This document shows, piece by piece, positions 19,627-28,300 of a DNA stretch of 64,000 nt (position 1 is its first letter; every line of letters begins with the position of its first letter). Source of the DNA: Dyella sedimenti. GTDB taxonomy: Bacteria; Pseudomonadota; Gammaproteobacteria; Xanthomonadales; Rhodanobacteraceae. A program made the translations under genes and the position numbers. A model generated the notes under the pieces. The model had not been told where the DNA came from. It ran no database searches and saw only the letters and a list, made by a program, of their open reading frames with translations. The stretch lies in contig NZ_JAKWJO010000002.1 of NCBI RefSeq assembly GCF_022760995.1, positions 1 through 64,000 of the forward strand, in the 5' to 3' direction.

Positions 19627-22600
19627 TCACATCGCGCCCCGCGCCTGCGCCTTGGCCAACGCGCGATGCTCGCGCCGCACCCGCAGCCAGTCGGAGAAAC
19701 GCTCCATGTAGAGGTAGATCACCGGCGTGGTGTACAGCGTTACCAGCTGCGACAGCAGCAGGCCGCCCACGATGGACACGCCCAGCGGACGGCGCAGCTC
19801 CGCACCGATGCCGTTGCCCAGCGCCAGCGGCAAGGCGCCGAGCATGGCCGCCGCGGTGGTCATCATGATCGGGCGGAAGCGCAGCAGGCACGCGCGGCGG
19901 ATCGCCTCGCGCGGCTTCATGCCGTCGCGCTGCGCCTCGATGGCGAAGTCGATCATCATGATCGCGTTCTTCTTCACGATGCCGATCAAGAGCACGATGC
20001 CCACGATGCCGTCCACCGACAGGCTCATGCCGCACAGGATCAGCGCCAGCAGCGCGCCCACGCCCGCCGGGGGCAAGGTGGAGATGATGGTGAGCGGATG
20101 GATGTAGCTCTCGTACAGCACGCCAAGCACGATGTAGATCACCACGATCGAAGCGATCAGCAGCAGCACCTCGTTGGTCAGCGAGGTGGAGAATTCCGCC
20201 GCCTTGCCGATGAACTGTCCGCGCACCTGCGGCGGGAAGTCGAGCTGCTGCTCCACTTCGTGGATCGCCTTCACCGCCTCGGACAGCGAGTAGCCCGGTG
20301 CCAGGTTGAACGAGACGGTCACCGCCGGTAGTTGCTGCTGGTGGCTCACCACCAGCGGCGCGTTGGTGATCTCGGCGCTGGCCAGCGAGGCGAGCGGGAT
20401 GGTGCCGCCCGCGCCGATGATCACGCCGGTGTTGGCCACGCCCAGGCCAGTGCTGGTGGAGGAGTTGCTCGAGGCCACCTGGCCGAACGCGGTGGCGTTG
20501 CTGCCGGTCAGCGCGCCGTTGCCGTTGCTCTTGACCGTGAGCTGGTTGAGCAGCGCGGTGCTGGTGCGGAATTGCGGCGCCACCTCCAGCACCACGCGGT
20601 ACTGGTTGAGCTGGGTGAAGATGGTGGAGATCTGGCGCTGGCCGAACGAGTCGTACAGCGTGTCGTCGATGGTCTGCACCGGCACGCCCAGGCGGCTGGC
20701 CTTCTCGCGGTCGATGGTGAGCTTGAGCGAGGTGCCCTGGTCGGCCAGGTTGTTGTCCACGTCCGCCAGCTCAGGCCGCTCGCGCAGCGCCTGGGTCATC
20801 CGGGTGGCATAGCCGGACAGCTCGGTCGAGTTCACGTCGGACATCGAGTACTGGTACTCGGTGGCCGACACGCGGCTGTCCAGGGTCACGTCCTGCACGG
20901 GCTTGAGGTACAGCGCCACGCCCGGAATGCCGGCGGCCTCCCGCTGCAGGCGCGCCACCACGTCCTCCAGGCCGTCGCGCTGGCCGCGGTCCTTCAGCAC
21001 GATGCTGAGCTGGCCCTGGTTGAGCGTGGGATTGATCGAGCCGGCGCCGATGAAGGCCGCCACGCCGCTCACCGCCTTGTCGCGGCGCAGGGCGTCGGCC
21101 ACCGCCTTGGTACGCTGCTCCATCTGCGGGAAGGCGACGTTCTGGTCGGCCGCGACCACGCCGGTCACCAGGCCGGTATCCTGTTCGGGCAGCAGGCCCT
21201 TGGGAATCACGACGTAGAGGAACACGGTGAAGATCACCGTGGCGCCCGCCACCAGCATGGTGAAGCGTTGGTGGCCGAGCACCCAGTCCAGCGAATTCTC
21301 GTAGACGCCCACCAGGCGCGCCCACCAGGTGCGCTTGCCAGCGGCCGCGTGGCGCTCGTGGGCATCGTCGCCCTCCGGCAGCGCGTCGGGGTTCAGCAGG
21401 TAGGCGCACATCATCGGCGTCAGCGTCAGCGACACCAGCATGGAGATGGCCACCGCGATGGTGAGCACCCAGGCGAATTCGTGGAACAGGCGGCCGGTGA
21501 CGCCGGGCATCAGCAGCAGCGGCAGGAACACGGCGATCAGCGACACGGTCAGCGACAGCACGGTGAAGCCGATTTCCTTGGCGCCGATCTCGGCCGCCTC
21601 CATGCCGTCCTTGCCTTGCTCGATGTAGCGCACGATGTTCTCGATCATCACGATCGCATCATCCACCACGAAGCCGGTGGCCACGGTCAGCGCCATCAGC
21701 GAGAGGTTGTCCAGCGACATGCCGGCGAAGGCCATCACGCCGAAGGTGCCCATCAGCGACAGCGGCACCGCCACCGACGGGATCACCGTGGCCCACAACC
21801 GGCGCAGGAATACGAAGATCACCGCTACCACCAGGCAGATGGTGAGGATCAGCGTGAACTGCACGTCCTCCACCGAGGCGCGGATGGTGATGGTGCGGTC
21901 GGCGAACACGTCCAAGTGCACATCGGCCGGCAGCACGGCCTGCAACTGCGGCAGGATGCTGCGGATCTGCTGCACCGTCTGCACGATGTTGGCGCCCGGC
22001 TGGCGGCGGATGTCCAGCAGCACGGCGGGCTTGCCGTTGGCCCAGGCGGCGAGCTGGTCGTTCTCCACGCCATCGATCACCTCGGCCACGTCGGACAGGC
22101 GCACCGGCGCGTTGTTCCGGTAGGCGATGATGGTGCTCTTGTATTCGGCCGCGTCGGCCAGCTGGTCGTTGGTGCCGATGCTGTAGGACTGCGTGGCACC
22201 GTTGAGCGTGCCCTTGGGTGCGTTGACGTTGGCCTCGGTGAGCGCGCTGCGCACGTCCTCCATGGTGAGGCCGAGGTTGGCCAGCTGCGAGGGATTGACC
22301 TGCACGCGCACGGCCGGGCGCACGTTGCCGGCGATCGACACCAGGCCCACGCCCTGCACCTGCGAGAGCTTCTGCGCCAGGATCGAGTCGGCGTAGTTGT
22401 TGACGTCGCGCAGCGGCAGGCTGTCGGAGGTGAGCTTGAGCGTGAGGATCGGCGCGTCGGCCGGGTTCACGCGGTTGTACACCGGCGGGTAGGGCAGCGT
22501 CGCCGGCAGCGTGCCGCGCGCCTGGTTGATGGCCGCCTGCACGTCCTGCGCCGCGATGTCGATGTCGCGGTCCATCGCGAACTGCAGCACGATGGTGGAC

Positions 22601-22863
22601 AGGCCCGCCGACGAGTCGGAGGTCATCATGGTCAGGCCGGAGATCTGGCCGAAGTTGCGCTCCAGCGGCGTGGTGACCAGGGACGCCATGGTGGAGGCGC
22701 TGGCGCCGGGATACTGGGTGGTGACCACCAGGCTGGGCGCGTCGATCTCGGGCAGCGCCGATACCGGCAGCTCGCGGTAGCCGAGGATGCCGAGCAGCAG
22801 CACCGCCACCATCAGCAGCGAGGTGGCGATCGGTCGGCGGATGAAGAGTGTGGAGAAGCCCAT
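19627..22863 (-). CDS. mdtB: RND multidrug efflux permease, MdtB-like
   Basis: A 1078-residue RND permease starting MGFSTLFIRRPIATSLLMVA. It has the conserved segment YPGASASTMASLVTTPLERN and the TM4 proton-relay pair in GFVVDDAIVMIENIVRYIEQ. An alanine/glycine/serine-rich periplasmic insertion (about 800-850: VKSNGNGALTGSNATAFGQV onward) is longer than in E. coli MdtB. It lies between the adaptor gene, 172 bases upstream, and mdtC on the same strand. Together they would form a tripartite pump needing an outer-membrane channel encoded elsewhere. The B rather than C assignment follows gene order and likeness to MdtB/MuxB; it was not computed. Confidence 0.9.
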   Translation of the reverse strand: MGFSTLFIRRPIATSLLMVAVLLLGILGYRELPVSALPEIDAPSLVVTTQYPGASASTMASLVTTPLERNFGQISGLTMMTSDSSAGLSTIVLQFAMDRDIDIAAQDVQAAINQARGTLPATLPYPPVYNRVNPADAPILTLKLTSDSLPLRDVNNYADSILAQKLSQVQGVGLVSIAGNVRPAVRVQVNPSQLANLGLTMEDVRSALTEANVNAPKGTLNGATQSYSIGTNDQLADAAEYKSTIIAYRNNAPVRLSDVAEVIDGVENDQLAAWANGKPAVLLDIRRQPGANIVQTVQQIRSILPQLQAVLPADVHLDVFADRTITIRASVEDVQFTLILTICLVVAVIFVFLRRLWATVIPSVAVPLSLMGTFGVMAFAGMSLDNLSLMALTVATGFVVDDAIVMIENIVRYIEQGKDGMEAAEIGAKEIGFTVLSLTVSLIAVFLPLLLMPGVTGRLFHEFAWVLTIAVAISMLVSLTLTPMMCAYLLNPDALPEGDDAHERHAAAGKRTWWARLVGVYENSLDWVLGHQRFTMLVAGATVIFTVFLYVVIPKGLLPEQDTGLVTGVVAADQNVAFPQMEQRTKAVADALRRDKAVSGVAAFIGAGSINPTLNQGQLSIVLKDRGQRDGLEDVVARLQREAAGIPGVALYLKPVQDVTLDSRVSATEYQYSMSDVNSTELSGYATRMTQALRERPELADVDNNLADQGTSLKLTIDREKASRLGVPVQTIDDTLYDSFGQRQISTIFTQLNQYRVVLEVAPQFRTSTALLNQLTVKSNGNGALTGSNATAFGQVASSNSSTSTGLGVANTGVIIGAGGTIPLASLASAEITNAPLVVSHQQQLPAVTVSFNLAPGYSLSEAVKAIHEVEQQLDFPPQVRGQFIGKAAEFSTSLTNEVLLLIASIVVIYIVLGVLYESYIHPLTIISTLPPAGVGALLALILCGMSLSVDGIVGIVLLIGIVKKNAIMMIDFAIEAQRDGMKPREAIRRACLLRFRPIMMTTAAAMLGALPLALGNGIGAELRRPLGVSIVGGLLLSQLVTLYTTPVIYLYMERFSDWLRVRREHRALAKAQARGAM

Positions 22864-23035
22864 GGGGTTAGCCGTCGATGTGTGTGGCGGGCGCCTGTCC
22901 TGCGGCGCCCCGTTTCGTTGCCGCAGGGGCTAGGGGGCGAATGGCGAGGGCGCAAGCCCGGGTCACCGCCGGCGGATGAATGGCGACGGACCCGACTGTC
23001 GCGCCCTCGCTACTCATCCCTCGCCCCTCTCTCCA

Positions 23036-24328
23036 TCAGCCGCCGCGGCGACCGCCGCCCTGCCGTTGCTGGGCGCCCTGCTTGGCCTTGTCCATCTCGG
23101 CCGCCGTCGGCGCCGCCGGCACTTCGCCCGGCTTGAGCGCCTTGACCTTGCTGCCCGGCTTGAGTCGGAACTGACCCTCGGTCACCACCTGGTCGTTGAG
23201 CGCCAGGCCGGAACCGATCATCACGTGGCTGTCGCCCACCTCGCCGGTGACCTTGACCGGATTCATCTTCACCGTCTGGTCCTGCTGCACGAGATAGACG
23301 TAGTCGCCGTCCGGCCCGCGCTGCACCGCCTGCGCCGGGATCACCAGGCCGCCGGCCACGGTGCGCACCTTCAGGCGCACGTTGACGAACTGGCCCGGCC
23401 ACAGGTCGCCCTTGGCGTTCTGGAACACCGAGCGCAGCTTGAAGGTGCCGGTGGTGGTGTCGATCTGGTTGTCCACCACGTTGAGCTGGCCGTCGTCGGC
23501 GATGGTGTGCGCGTCGGCGCGATCCAGCGCCAGCACTTCCAGCGGCGCGCCGCTGCCGGCCGCCTGGCGCACGATCTCCAGGTTCTGCTCGGGCAGGAAG
23601 AACATCACGTAGATCGGGTGGATCTGGGTCAGCGTGACCACGGCGGTGGTGGTGGTCACCACGTTGCCCGGGTCCACGTTGCGGATGCCGGCCACGCCAT
23701 CGATCGGCGAGACGATGCGGGTGTAGTCCAGGTTCACCTTGGCCGCGCGCACCGCGGCCTTGTCGGCGGCGACGGTGGCGGTCAGGTTGGCCACGTTGTT
23801 GCGGAAGGTGTCCATGTCCAGCTGGGCGACGTAGCCCTTGGCCACCAGCGCCTCGTTGCGCTTGAGCGTGCTCTGCGCGGTGGCCAGCTGGGCCTCGTCC
23901 TGCTCCTGCTTGGCCACGGCCTGGTCATAGGCGGCCTGGAACGGGCGCGGGTCGATCTGCGCGAGCAGGTCGCCCTTCTTCACTTCCTGGCCTTCCTTGA
24001 AATTGATGCTCAGCATCTGCCCGCTGATCTGCGGGTTGATGGTGACGGTGTTGAGCGCCTGCACCGTGCCCAGCGCGGTGAGGTAGACCGGCACGTCCTG
24101 CTTGACCACCGGCTCGACGGTGACCGGCACCGGCGCATCCTGCCCCGGCTGGCCCTGGCCCGCGCCCGGCGCGCCGCCGGCCTGGCCCTGCCCCCTGTGC
24201 TGGCCACGATGCTGCCCCTGGCCGGCCGTACCTTCCTGCGGTGCCGGCTTGTGCAGCAAGCGGAATCCTACCGCTCCGACCACGATCACGGCCACGATGA
24301 CCAGCGCGATCTTCCAAAAACGCGACAT
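23036..24328 (-). CDS. mdtA: RND efflux periplasmic adaptor, MdtA-like
   Basis: A 430-residue membrane-fusion protein. One N-terminal membrane anchor (ALVIVAVIVVGAVGF, residues 8-22) is followed by a Gly/Gln/His-rich low-complexity linker (about 30-65). The lipoyl halves (VNTVTINPQISGQ-like; FKEGQEVKKGDLLAQIDPRP), an alpha-hairpin (about 135-200), and the beta-barrel and membrane-proximal domains follow. A second Gly/Arg-rich tail ends the protein (QQRQGGGRRGG). It bridges the RND permease and the outer-membrane channel. It is the first gene of the mdtABC operon, so the promoter should lie in 24329-24659. No regulator gene is adjacent. Confidence 0.9.
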   Translation of the reverse strand: MSRFWKIALVIVAVIVVGAVGFRLLHKPAPQEGTAGQGQHRGQHRGQGQAGGAPGAGQGQPGQDAPVPVTVEPVVKQDVPVYLTALGTVQALNTVTINPQISGQMLSINFKEGQEVKKGDLLAQIDPRPFQAAYDQAVAKQEQDEAQLATAQSTLKRNEALVAKGYVAQLDMDTFRNNVANLTATVAADKAAVRAAKVNLDYTRIVSPIDGVAGIRNVDPGNVVTTTTAVVTLTQIHPIYVMFFLPEQNLEIVRQAAGSGAPLEVLALDRADAHTIADDGQLNVVDNQIDTTTGTFKLRSVFQNAKGDLWPGQFVNVRLKVRTVAGGLVIPAQAVQRGPDGDYVYLVQQDQTVKMNPVKVTGEVGDSHVMIGSGLALNDQVVTEGQFRLKPGSKVKALKPGEVPAAPTAAEMDKAKQGAQQRQGGGRRGG

Positions 24329-24659
24329 GAAAAACTCCCAGAGATTAAGCGGCGGGCCACCCGCCCCGCCGGCGCTGTTCGCGCGCCTAGATGTAGTACG
24401 TCGGGTGAAAGAATAGGGTCAGTTCAACGGGAATAGACAATGCCAGTTGACATGGGTGCCCCATGACCGATGGCAGGGTTTTGCGAGCATAGCCAAACAT
24501 CATGACGAAAGCGGCATGAAACGGCGGGTTGACGCAGGGCCGGCCGGCCCGTTCCGGCCGACTGAAACTTGGCCCGGGCTTCGTCTATACTGCGGGCTTT
24601 GTTGTCTGAACCTATGCCAACCCGGCCGCAAGGCCGTCCATTCAAAATGGAGTGATTGC
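24329..24659. other. Divergent promoter region mdtA / cytochrome c5
   Basis: The 330 bases between the two divergent genes contain the putative sigma-70 promoter at 24573-24601 for the cytochrome. No repeat or RNA gene was seen. Short ORFs here lack ribosome-binding sites and family likeness. Confidence 0.45.
24573..24601 (+). promoter_or_regulatory. Putative sigma-70 promoter of the cytochrome gene
   Basis: TGAAAC and TATACT are separated by 17 bases, 59 bases upstream of the GTG start. The -10 box is good and the -35 box is weak. Confidence 0.35.
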
Positions 24660-25193
24660 GTGAGCGGTTCCTCGACCAAATCCGACCAGAGCTTCATGCG
24701 CAGCTTCTCGCTGCTGATCGCGGGCCTGGGCGCACTGACCCTGATCCTGATCGTCGGCGCCTGGCTGATCTACGAGCACGAGCCCAAGGAAACCGATCCG
24801 CAAACCTCCCAGCAGGTGGCCGAGCGCATCGCCCCGGCGGGCGCGGTCTATGCCGGCGATACCGGCCGCGCCGCCATGCAGGCCGCGCAGGAGGCCGCCG
24901 CCAAGGCCGCCGCCTCGCAGGTGGCCTATGGTGGCACCACCGACGGCAAGACCATCTACGACAACCTGTGCCACAGCTGCCACACCGCCGGCGTGGCCGG
25001 CGCGCCCAAGCTCGGCGACAAGGGCAACTGGGGGCCGCGCATCGCCCAGGGCATCGACACCCTGGTCAAGCATGCGACGGAAGGCTACAAGGGCCCGGAC
25101 GGCAACATGATGCCCGCCAAGGGCGGCAACCCGGCGCTGACCGACGCGCAGGTGAAGGCCGCCGTGCAGTGGATCGTGGACCAGGCCAAGTAA
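24660..25193 (+). CDS. Membrane-anchored cytochrome c5-family protein
   Basis: A 177-residue protein with an N-terminal membrane helix (LLIAGLGALTLILIVGAWLIY, about 18-38) and an Ala-rich linker. A single c-type heme domain binds heme through CHSCH (Cys104, Cys107, His108) with a likely axial Met in NMMPAKGG. This arrangement is typical of cytochrome c5 or CycA-like electron carriers that face the periplasm and feed terminal oxidases. The GTG at 24660 has GGAGTGA seven bases upstream and fits the peptide start MSGSSTKSDQSF; the longer upstream frame is spurious. A strong terminator follows the gene, so it is probably monocistronic. Confidence 0.88.
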   Translation: MSGSSTKSDQSFMRSFSLLIAGLGALTLILIVGAWLIYEHEPKETDPQTSQQVAERIAPAGAVYAGDTGRAAMQAAQEAAAKAAASQVAYGGTTDGKTIYDNLCHSCHTAGVAGAPKLGDKGNWGPRIAQGIDTLVKHATEGYKGPDGNMMPAKGGNPALTDAQVKAAVQWIVDQAK

Positions 25194-25217
25194 GGCCCGC
25201 TTCCATGGGACCAAAGC

Positions 25218-25245
25218 AAAACGCCGCCCCGAGGGCGGCGTTTTT
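25218..25245. terminator. Bidirectional rho-independent terminator
   Basis: AAAACGCCGCCCCGAGGGCG followed by GCGTTTTT forms a stem of at least 9 bp with A and T flanks, 25 bases past the cytochrome stop codon. Confidence 0.9.
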
Positions 25246-25282
25246 CGTTCGCCTCCTCTCCCCCGGCGGGGAGAGGGAGCCA

Positions 25283-25335
25283 AGAGCCTGTTCACGATCT
25301 CCACGCGGGCTACGTGGAGATCGTGAACAGGCTCT
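25283..25335. repeat. Perfect 23-bp palindromic element (AGAGCCTGTTC type)
   Basis: The left arm AGAGCCTGTTCACGATCTCC plus ACG (25283-25305) is perfectly complementary to 25313-25335, with the 7-base loop CGGGCTA. It is the cleanest copy in the window. The right end overlaps the TAG stop of acpH on the minus strand. A second GC hairpin (CTCTCCCCC / GGGGAGAG, 25256-25275) lies next to it. Confidence 0.9.
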
Positions 25336-25921
25336 AATGCCCCGCCTCGATCCACCGCGCGGCGAAGTCCCGCAGCTGCGGGAAGAACGCCTCGAAATGC
25401 ATTTGCAGCAACGGGTCCAGTTCCATCAGCACCGGCAGCGCCTCGCCCACCGGGTTGGCTCGGCGCAGGCGATGGGAAATGCCATCCAGCGCCGCGCCCA
25501 CCTCCTCGGTCCGTGCATAGCCCGCGGGCAGGGCATGGGCTTCCATGTAGTGCTGGAACCGCTGCAGCCCTGGCGGCAGCAAGGACTGGTGGCGGCGAAG
25601 CAGGTCGCGCACCTCGTCCGAATAGCCCCGCAGGTCGCGTTCGTCCCATCGTGGGAAATCGCGGGCCAGCAGGTGGTCGAACCACAGGTCCAGCAGGATG
25701 CCGCCATAGCGCCGGTACGGCGGCGGCAGCAGCGTCCGCGCCGCCGCCACGTCCGGATGGCCGTCGGTATAGGTGTCGATGGCCCGGTGCAGGCGGATGC
25801 CCGCGATCACTCCCGCCGGCAGTGCCGGATCGGGATGGCCGTGCACGAAATCGCCCATCAGGCCGCCCAGGCGCAGCCACTCGTCGTCGCCCGCCAGCAG
25901 CGCGTGCGCAAGATGATTCAT
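25334..25921 (-). CDS. acpH: Acyl carrier protein phosphodiesterase
   Basis: A 195-residue member of the AcpH family. It starts MNHLAHALLAGDDEWLRLGG, followed by LMGDFVHGHPDPALP and GIRLHRAIDTYTDGHPDV. The His and Asp residues in these HD-like motifs coordinate the metal. AcpH removes the 4'-phosphopantetheine group from holo-acyl carrier protein. The start at 25921 has GGGAGG about ten bases upstream. It diverges from the hydrolase gene at 25967 with a 45-base gap, so the two promoters must overlap. Its stop codon TAG lies in the end of the palindromic element, so the repeat insertion may have set the current C-terminus. Confidence 0.88.
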   Translation of the reverse strand: MNHLAHALLAGDDEWLRLGGLMGDFVHGHPDPALPAGVIAGIRLHRAIDTYTDGHPDVAAARTLLPPPYRRYGGILLDLWFDHLLARDFPRWDERDLRGYSDEVRDLLRRHQSLLPPGLQRFQHYMEAHALPAGYARTEEVGAALDGISHRLRRANPVGEALPVLMELDPLLQMHFEAFFPQLRDFAARWIEAGH

Positions 25922-25966
25922 GCCGGCGAGGCCTCCCGGACACATGTGGCGGTTATCATCTTGGCC

Positions 25967-26656
25967 ATGAATCCCCTCGCGATACCCCCCCAGCCCGATC
26001 ATTTTCCCGAGCAGGCCGCCAGCTTCGCGCTACCCGGGCCTGCCGGCAAGCTCGAAGCGATCAGCGACGTGGCCATCCCCGAGGAGGCCCGCCGCGGCAC
26101 CGCCGTGATCTGCCATCCGCACCCGCTGCAAGGCGGCACCATGCACAACAAGGTGGTGACGATGGTGGAGCGCTCCCTGCGCGAATCGGGACTGGATACG
26201 GTGCGCTTCAATTTCCGTGGCACCGGCGAATCGGAAGGCGGCTACGACCACGGCAACGGCGAGGGCGACGACCTCGCCGCGGTGGTGGCCTGGGTGCGCC
26301 GCGTCCGTCCCGGCGACGCGCTGTGGCTGGCCGGCTTCTCGTTCGGCAGCTACGTCTCCATCCGCAACGCGGTGCGCCTGAGGGCCGATGCGCTGGTCAG
26401 CATCGCGCCGCCCGCCGGGCGCTGGCCGTTCGAGGACATCGCGCTGCCCACCTGTCCCTGGCTGGTGGTGCAGGGCGAGGCCGACGAGGTGGTCGATCCG
26501 CAGGCGGTGTTCGACTGGATCGGCGGCATGGCCCACAAGCCGGAGCTGGTGCGCATGCCCGAGACCAGCCATTTCTTCCACCGTCGCCTGATGGATCTGC
26601 GCGGCGCGATCAAGCACGCCGTGCAACCGTGGCTGCCGCCGTTGCGGCAGGACTGA
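25967..26656 (+). CDS. Alpha/beta hydrolase (COG2945-like)
   Basis: A 229-residue cytoplasmic alpha/beta hydrolase. The segment AVICHPHPLQGGTMHNKVV is characteristic of the COG2945 group. It is followed by FNFRGTGESEGGYDHGNGE, the nucleophile elbow GFSFGSY (Ser in G-x-S-x-G), VVQGEADEVVDP carrying the likely Asp, and SHFFH carrying the likely catalytic His. The protein is compact with no lid insertion. Substrate is unknown. The start at 25967 (MNPLAIPPQPDHFPE) was chosen as the first ATG with family likeness. zapE follows 74 bases downstream on the same strand and may share its transcript. Confidence 0.85.
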   Translation: MNPLAIPPQPDHFPEQAASFALPGPAGKLEAISDVAIPEEARRGTAVICHPHPLQGGTMHNKVVTMVERSLRESGLDTVRFNFRGTGESEGGYDHGNGEGDDLAAVVAWVRRVRPGDALWLAGFSFGSYVSIRNAVRLRADALVSIAPPAGRWPFEDIALPTCPWLVVQGEADEVVDPQAVFDWIGGMAHKPELVRMPETSHFFHRRLMDLRGAIKHAVQPWLPPLRQD

Positions 26657-26730
26657 TGCCACGCCCGACGTTCCTGTCCGCTTCGATGCCACGCCGCCCG
26701 GCGATGCGTCCCTGAGAACCTGCCGTACCC

Positions 26731-27846
26731 ATGAGTGATACCCCCCTGCTTTCCCCCAGCGCGCGCTATCACGAAGGCGTCGCCGCCCACCGCTGGGAGG
26801 CCGACCCGGCCCAGCAAGCCCTGCTGCCCGAGTTCGACCGCATGCATGCCGCGCTGGTCGCCGCCGGCAACGGCAATGGCGGCCTGTTCGGGCGACTGAA
26901 ATCGCTGCTCGGCAACGACAGCCGCGAGGGCGTGCCGGGCCTCTACCTGTGGGGCAGCGTGGGCCGCGGCAAGACCTTCCTGATGGACCTGTTCGTGGCC
27001 AGCCTGCCGCAGGGCATGGCGCTGCGCCGCCACTACCACCGCTTCATGGGCGAGGTGCAGGACCAGCTGCGGGCCTTGGGCGAGCGGCAGAACCCGCTGG
27101 TCGAGGTGGCCGCCGAGATCGCCGCGCGCTGCCGCGTGCTGTGCCTGGACGAGTTCCTGGTCAACGACATCGGCGACGCGATGATCCTGGGCACCCTGCT
27201 GCAATCGCTGTTCGAGCGCGGCGTGACCCTGGTGACCACCTCCAACACCGCGCCGGCCAACCTCTACAAGGACGGCCTGCAGCGCGCCCGCTTCCTGCCG
27301 GCCATCGCGCTGATCGAGAAGCACTGCCGCGTGGTGCAGATGATCTCCTCGCAGGACTGGCGCCTGCGCGCGCTGACCCAGGCGCCGGTGTACCACACGC
27401 CGCCCGGCCCCGAGGCCGAGCGCGCGCTGAACCGCATCTTCGCCAGCCAGGCCGAGGGGCCGGTGCAGGAAGGCGGCGAGATCGTGCTCAACGACCGCCC
27501 GATACCCGTGCGCAAGCGCGCGGCCAACATCCTTTGGTTCGAGTTCGCCGCGCTGTGCGAAGGGCCGCGCGCGGTGGCCGATTACATCGCGCTGGCCAAG
27601 GCCGGCCCTGCGGTGATCGTTTCCAACGTGCCGCAGTTCACCATCTACACCGACGACGCGGCGCGCCGCTTCGTGCTGCTGGTGGACGAGTTCTACGACC
27701 GCCACGTGAAGCTGATCCTGTCCGCCGCCACGCCGATCACCGAGCTGTACGACGGCGAGCGCCTGCGCGCCGAGTTCGGGCGCACGGAATCGCGCTTGAT
27801 CGAGATGCAGAGCGAGGAATACCTGGCGAGCGAGCATCTGCCTTAG
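26731..27846 (+). CDS. zapE: Cell-division ATPase ZapE (AFG1-like)
   Basis: A 371-residue AFG1/ZapE-family AAA-type ATPase. Walker A is GSVGRGKT (75-82), Walker B RVLCLDEF (about 132-139), and a sensor-like TSNTAP follows. Other family segments are MGEVQDQLRAL, ALIEKHCRVVQM and RFVLLVDEFYDRHVKL. In E. coli ZapE binds FtsZ and helps the Z-ring constrict under stress; the mitochondrial homologue AFG1 acts in protein quality control. The start ATG at 26731 gives the typical N-terminus with SPSARYHEGVAAHRWEADPA. The stop TAG at 27844-27846 runs straight into the left arm of a palindromic element. Confidence 0.93.
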   Translation: MSDTPLLSPSARYHEGVAAHRWEADPAQQALLPEFDRMHAALVAAGNGNGGLFGRLKSLLGNDSREGVPGLYLWGSVGRGKTFLMDLFVASLPQGMALRRHYHRFMGEVQDQLRALGERQNPLVEVAAEIAARCRVLCLDEFLVNDIGDAMILGTLLQSLFERGVTLVTTSNTAPANLYKDGLQRARFLPAIALIEKHCRVVQMISSQDWRLRALTQAPVYHTPPGPEAERALNRIFASQAEGPVQEGGEIVLNDRPIPVRKRAANILWFEFAALCEGPRAVADYIALAKAGPAVIVSNVPQFTIYTDDAARRFVLLVDEFYDRHVKLILSAATPITELYDGERLRAEFGRTESRLIEMQSEEYLASEHLP

Positions 27847-28002
27847 AGCCTGTTCAAAATCTCGCTGTACCCCATACCCCCCTCCCAACCTCCCCCTGCA
27901 CTCAGAGGGAGGAGCCAAAAACATGTGCGCTCCGGCCCCCTCCCCTGCATGCAGGGGAGGGGTGGGGTGCTCTGTGGCCCGTGAGGATTTTGAACTGGCT
28001 CT
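27845..28002. repeat. Palindromic element with internal hairpins (MITE-like)
   Basis: The ends are inverted: AGAGCCTGTTCAAAATCTC (27845-27863) against GAGGATTTTGAACTGGCTCT (27983-28002). The ~119-base interior holds C-rich/G-rich stretches CCTCCCAACCTCCCCCTGCA and CCCCTGCATGCAGGGG. The ends resemble those at 25283-25335, and the 41189 copy shares the interior. The left end begins inside the zapE stop codon. No ORF is inside. Confidence 0.82.
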
Positions 28003-28011
28003 GAGTGAGCG

Positions 28012-28046
28012 GGCCAAAAATGGCTCGGTTCGGGCCATTTTTGGCC
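28012..28046. repeat. 13-bp inverted repeat upstream of hcp
   Basis: GGCCAAAAATGGC (28012-28024) and GCCATTTTTGGCC (28034-28046) are perfect inverted repeats around a 9-base centre. A partial third copy (GCCAGAAATGGC) follows near 28084. Its distance of about 170 bases from the sigma-54 promoter suits an upstream regulator site, but this is inference. Confidence 0.55.
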
Positions 28047-28210
28047 TGCGTGATCCTTATAAATCAAGGGTGTGGAAACATCGAGCCAGAAATGGCCCGA
28101 TTTGGATGGCTAAACAGTGGTGCGGTATGCGGCAGGCTGCCACAGGTTGTGTGGGCAACAATTCGCTATGTCCTTGATGGACGGCGGTTTCCGGCGATTC
28201 GAATCGATGC

Positions 28211-28226
28211 TGGCATAGCTGTTGCT
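28211..28226 (+). promoter_or_regulatory. Sigma-54 promoter of the hcp-vgrG operon
   Basis: TGGCAT-AGCTG-TTGCT matches the -24/-12 consensus TGGCAC-N5-TTGCW with exact GG-N10-GC spacing. It lies 75 bases upstream of the hcp ATG. Type VI secretion operons are often RpoN-dependent. Confidence 0.65.
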
Positions 28227-28300
28227 GTAGAGCTTCTTGCCAACACTGCATGGCATTGCGACCAGTACGGTCACTTCGATTCAATTCAAGGAGTTCCATC

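Noticed and set aside
26350..28038. 562-residue minus-strand frame opposite zapE
   Set aside because: Shadow frame; zapE on the plus strand has complete Walker motifs.
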